A stretch of DNA of 64,000 nucleotides, taken from positions 64,112 to 128,111 of the forward strand of contig CALIBN010000017.1 of NCBI GenBank assembly GCA_938045545.1, given 5' to 3'. Source of the DNA: an uncultured archaeon. Its GTDB lineage: Archaea > Thermoproteota > EX4484-205 > JAAOZP01. Position numbers and translations under genes: made by a program. A model generated the notes under the pieces. It was not told the DNA's origin. It made no database searches and saw nothing but the letters and a program-made list of their open reading frames with translations. Shown piece after piece: positions 63,845 through 64,000 of this stretch; position 1 is the stretch's first letter; each line of letters starts with the position of its first letter.

Positions 63845-64000
63845 AAGAAGCCTCAGCACCTCTAACAACTGCTAAAAAACTTTTAATTTTGATATGCATA
63901 TTTGGAAGCATCATTAGCACCCTGTCTCGATGCCCGCCCTTAATGATTATTATCAACGGAATTAGTTTTACAATATACAGCTATTAAAAAAGAGAGCCTT

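Overview
The window is 64 kb of archaeal chromosome, most likely from a thermophilic member of the Thermoproteota/TACK side. The supporting genes are a Sulfolobus-type single-stranded-DNA-binding OB-fold protein, archaeal PurP (two copies), NreA, a PAC2-family protein, isopentenyl phosphate kinase beside a polyprenyl synthase, archaeal ValRS and short MetRS, TldD/TldE, and a tRNA-Arg with a short intron at a non-canonical site. TATA-like boxes 22-30 bases before start codons (leaderless genes), many TTG/GTG starts and tight few-base gene spacing fit. No 16S rRNA is present, so I do not name a lineage.

Layout. 1-0.5 kb: 3' end of an HtrA-type protease. 0.5-6.5 kb: a redox block with an AOR-type tungsten oxidoreductase, its MoaD-like protein and a four-cluster ferredoxin, divergent from a polyferredoxin and an HdrA-MvhD fusion. 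6.6-9.1 kb: accessory island 1, with broken genes. 9.3-21.9 kb: TldE/TldD, an SppA fusion, a broken helix-hairpin-helix gene, tandem PurP, H+-pyrophosphatase and a Ca2+-type P-ATPase. 22.3-28.2 kb: an MNT/HEPN toxin-antitoxin pair with a palindromic operator, a GNAT-membrane-protease fusion, a sulfatase-superfamily enzyme, a ferritin-like protein, tRNA-Arg and several decayed small genes. 28-43 kb: MetRS, ZIP transporter, rubrerythrin, a DUF438/PAS sensor with its regulator, ValRS, a PAC2-Hsp20-NreA-CysRS cluster, a CDF transporter and a rhomboid protease. 43-48 kb: hypF-hypC-hypD-hypE hydrogenase maturation operon. 48-59.4 kb: phosphofructokinase, isoprenoid genes, a GIY-YIG-like protein, inositol phosphate synthase, three free-standing AsnC ligand-binding domains, SSB and ThiI. 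59.5-63.7 kb: accessory island 2, also decayed.

How it fits together. The AOR block, HdrA-MvhD and the hyp operon describe an anaerobe that moves low-potential electrons through ferredoxin and probably a [NiFe] hydrogenase encoded elsewhere. Rubrerythrin, the ferritin-like protein and DUF438/PAS point to oxygen and redox defence. GGPP synthase and IPK feed ether lipids, and inositol phosphate synthase feeds inositol lipids or solutes.

The most unusual content is the pair of accessory islands. Both carry, in opposite orientation, the same two-gene module: the end of a helical or membrane gene A, then a gene B with a C-terminal PD-(D/E)XK-like nuclease core. Sequence similarity between the two copies is low but runs along the whole of gene B. 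Each copy has lost a different catalytic residue (D-x25-EVG in one, D-x25-GVK in the other). Both islands are full of frameshifts, and island 2 has three in-frame TAG codons. I could not run searches or alignments; family names come from motifs I can see.
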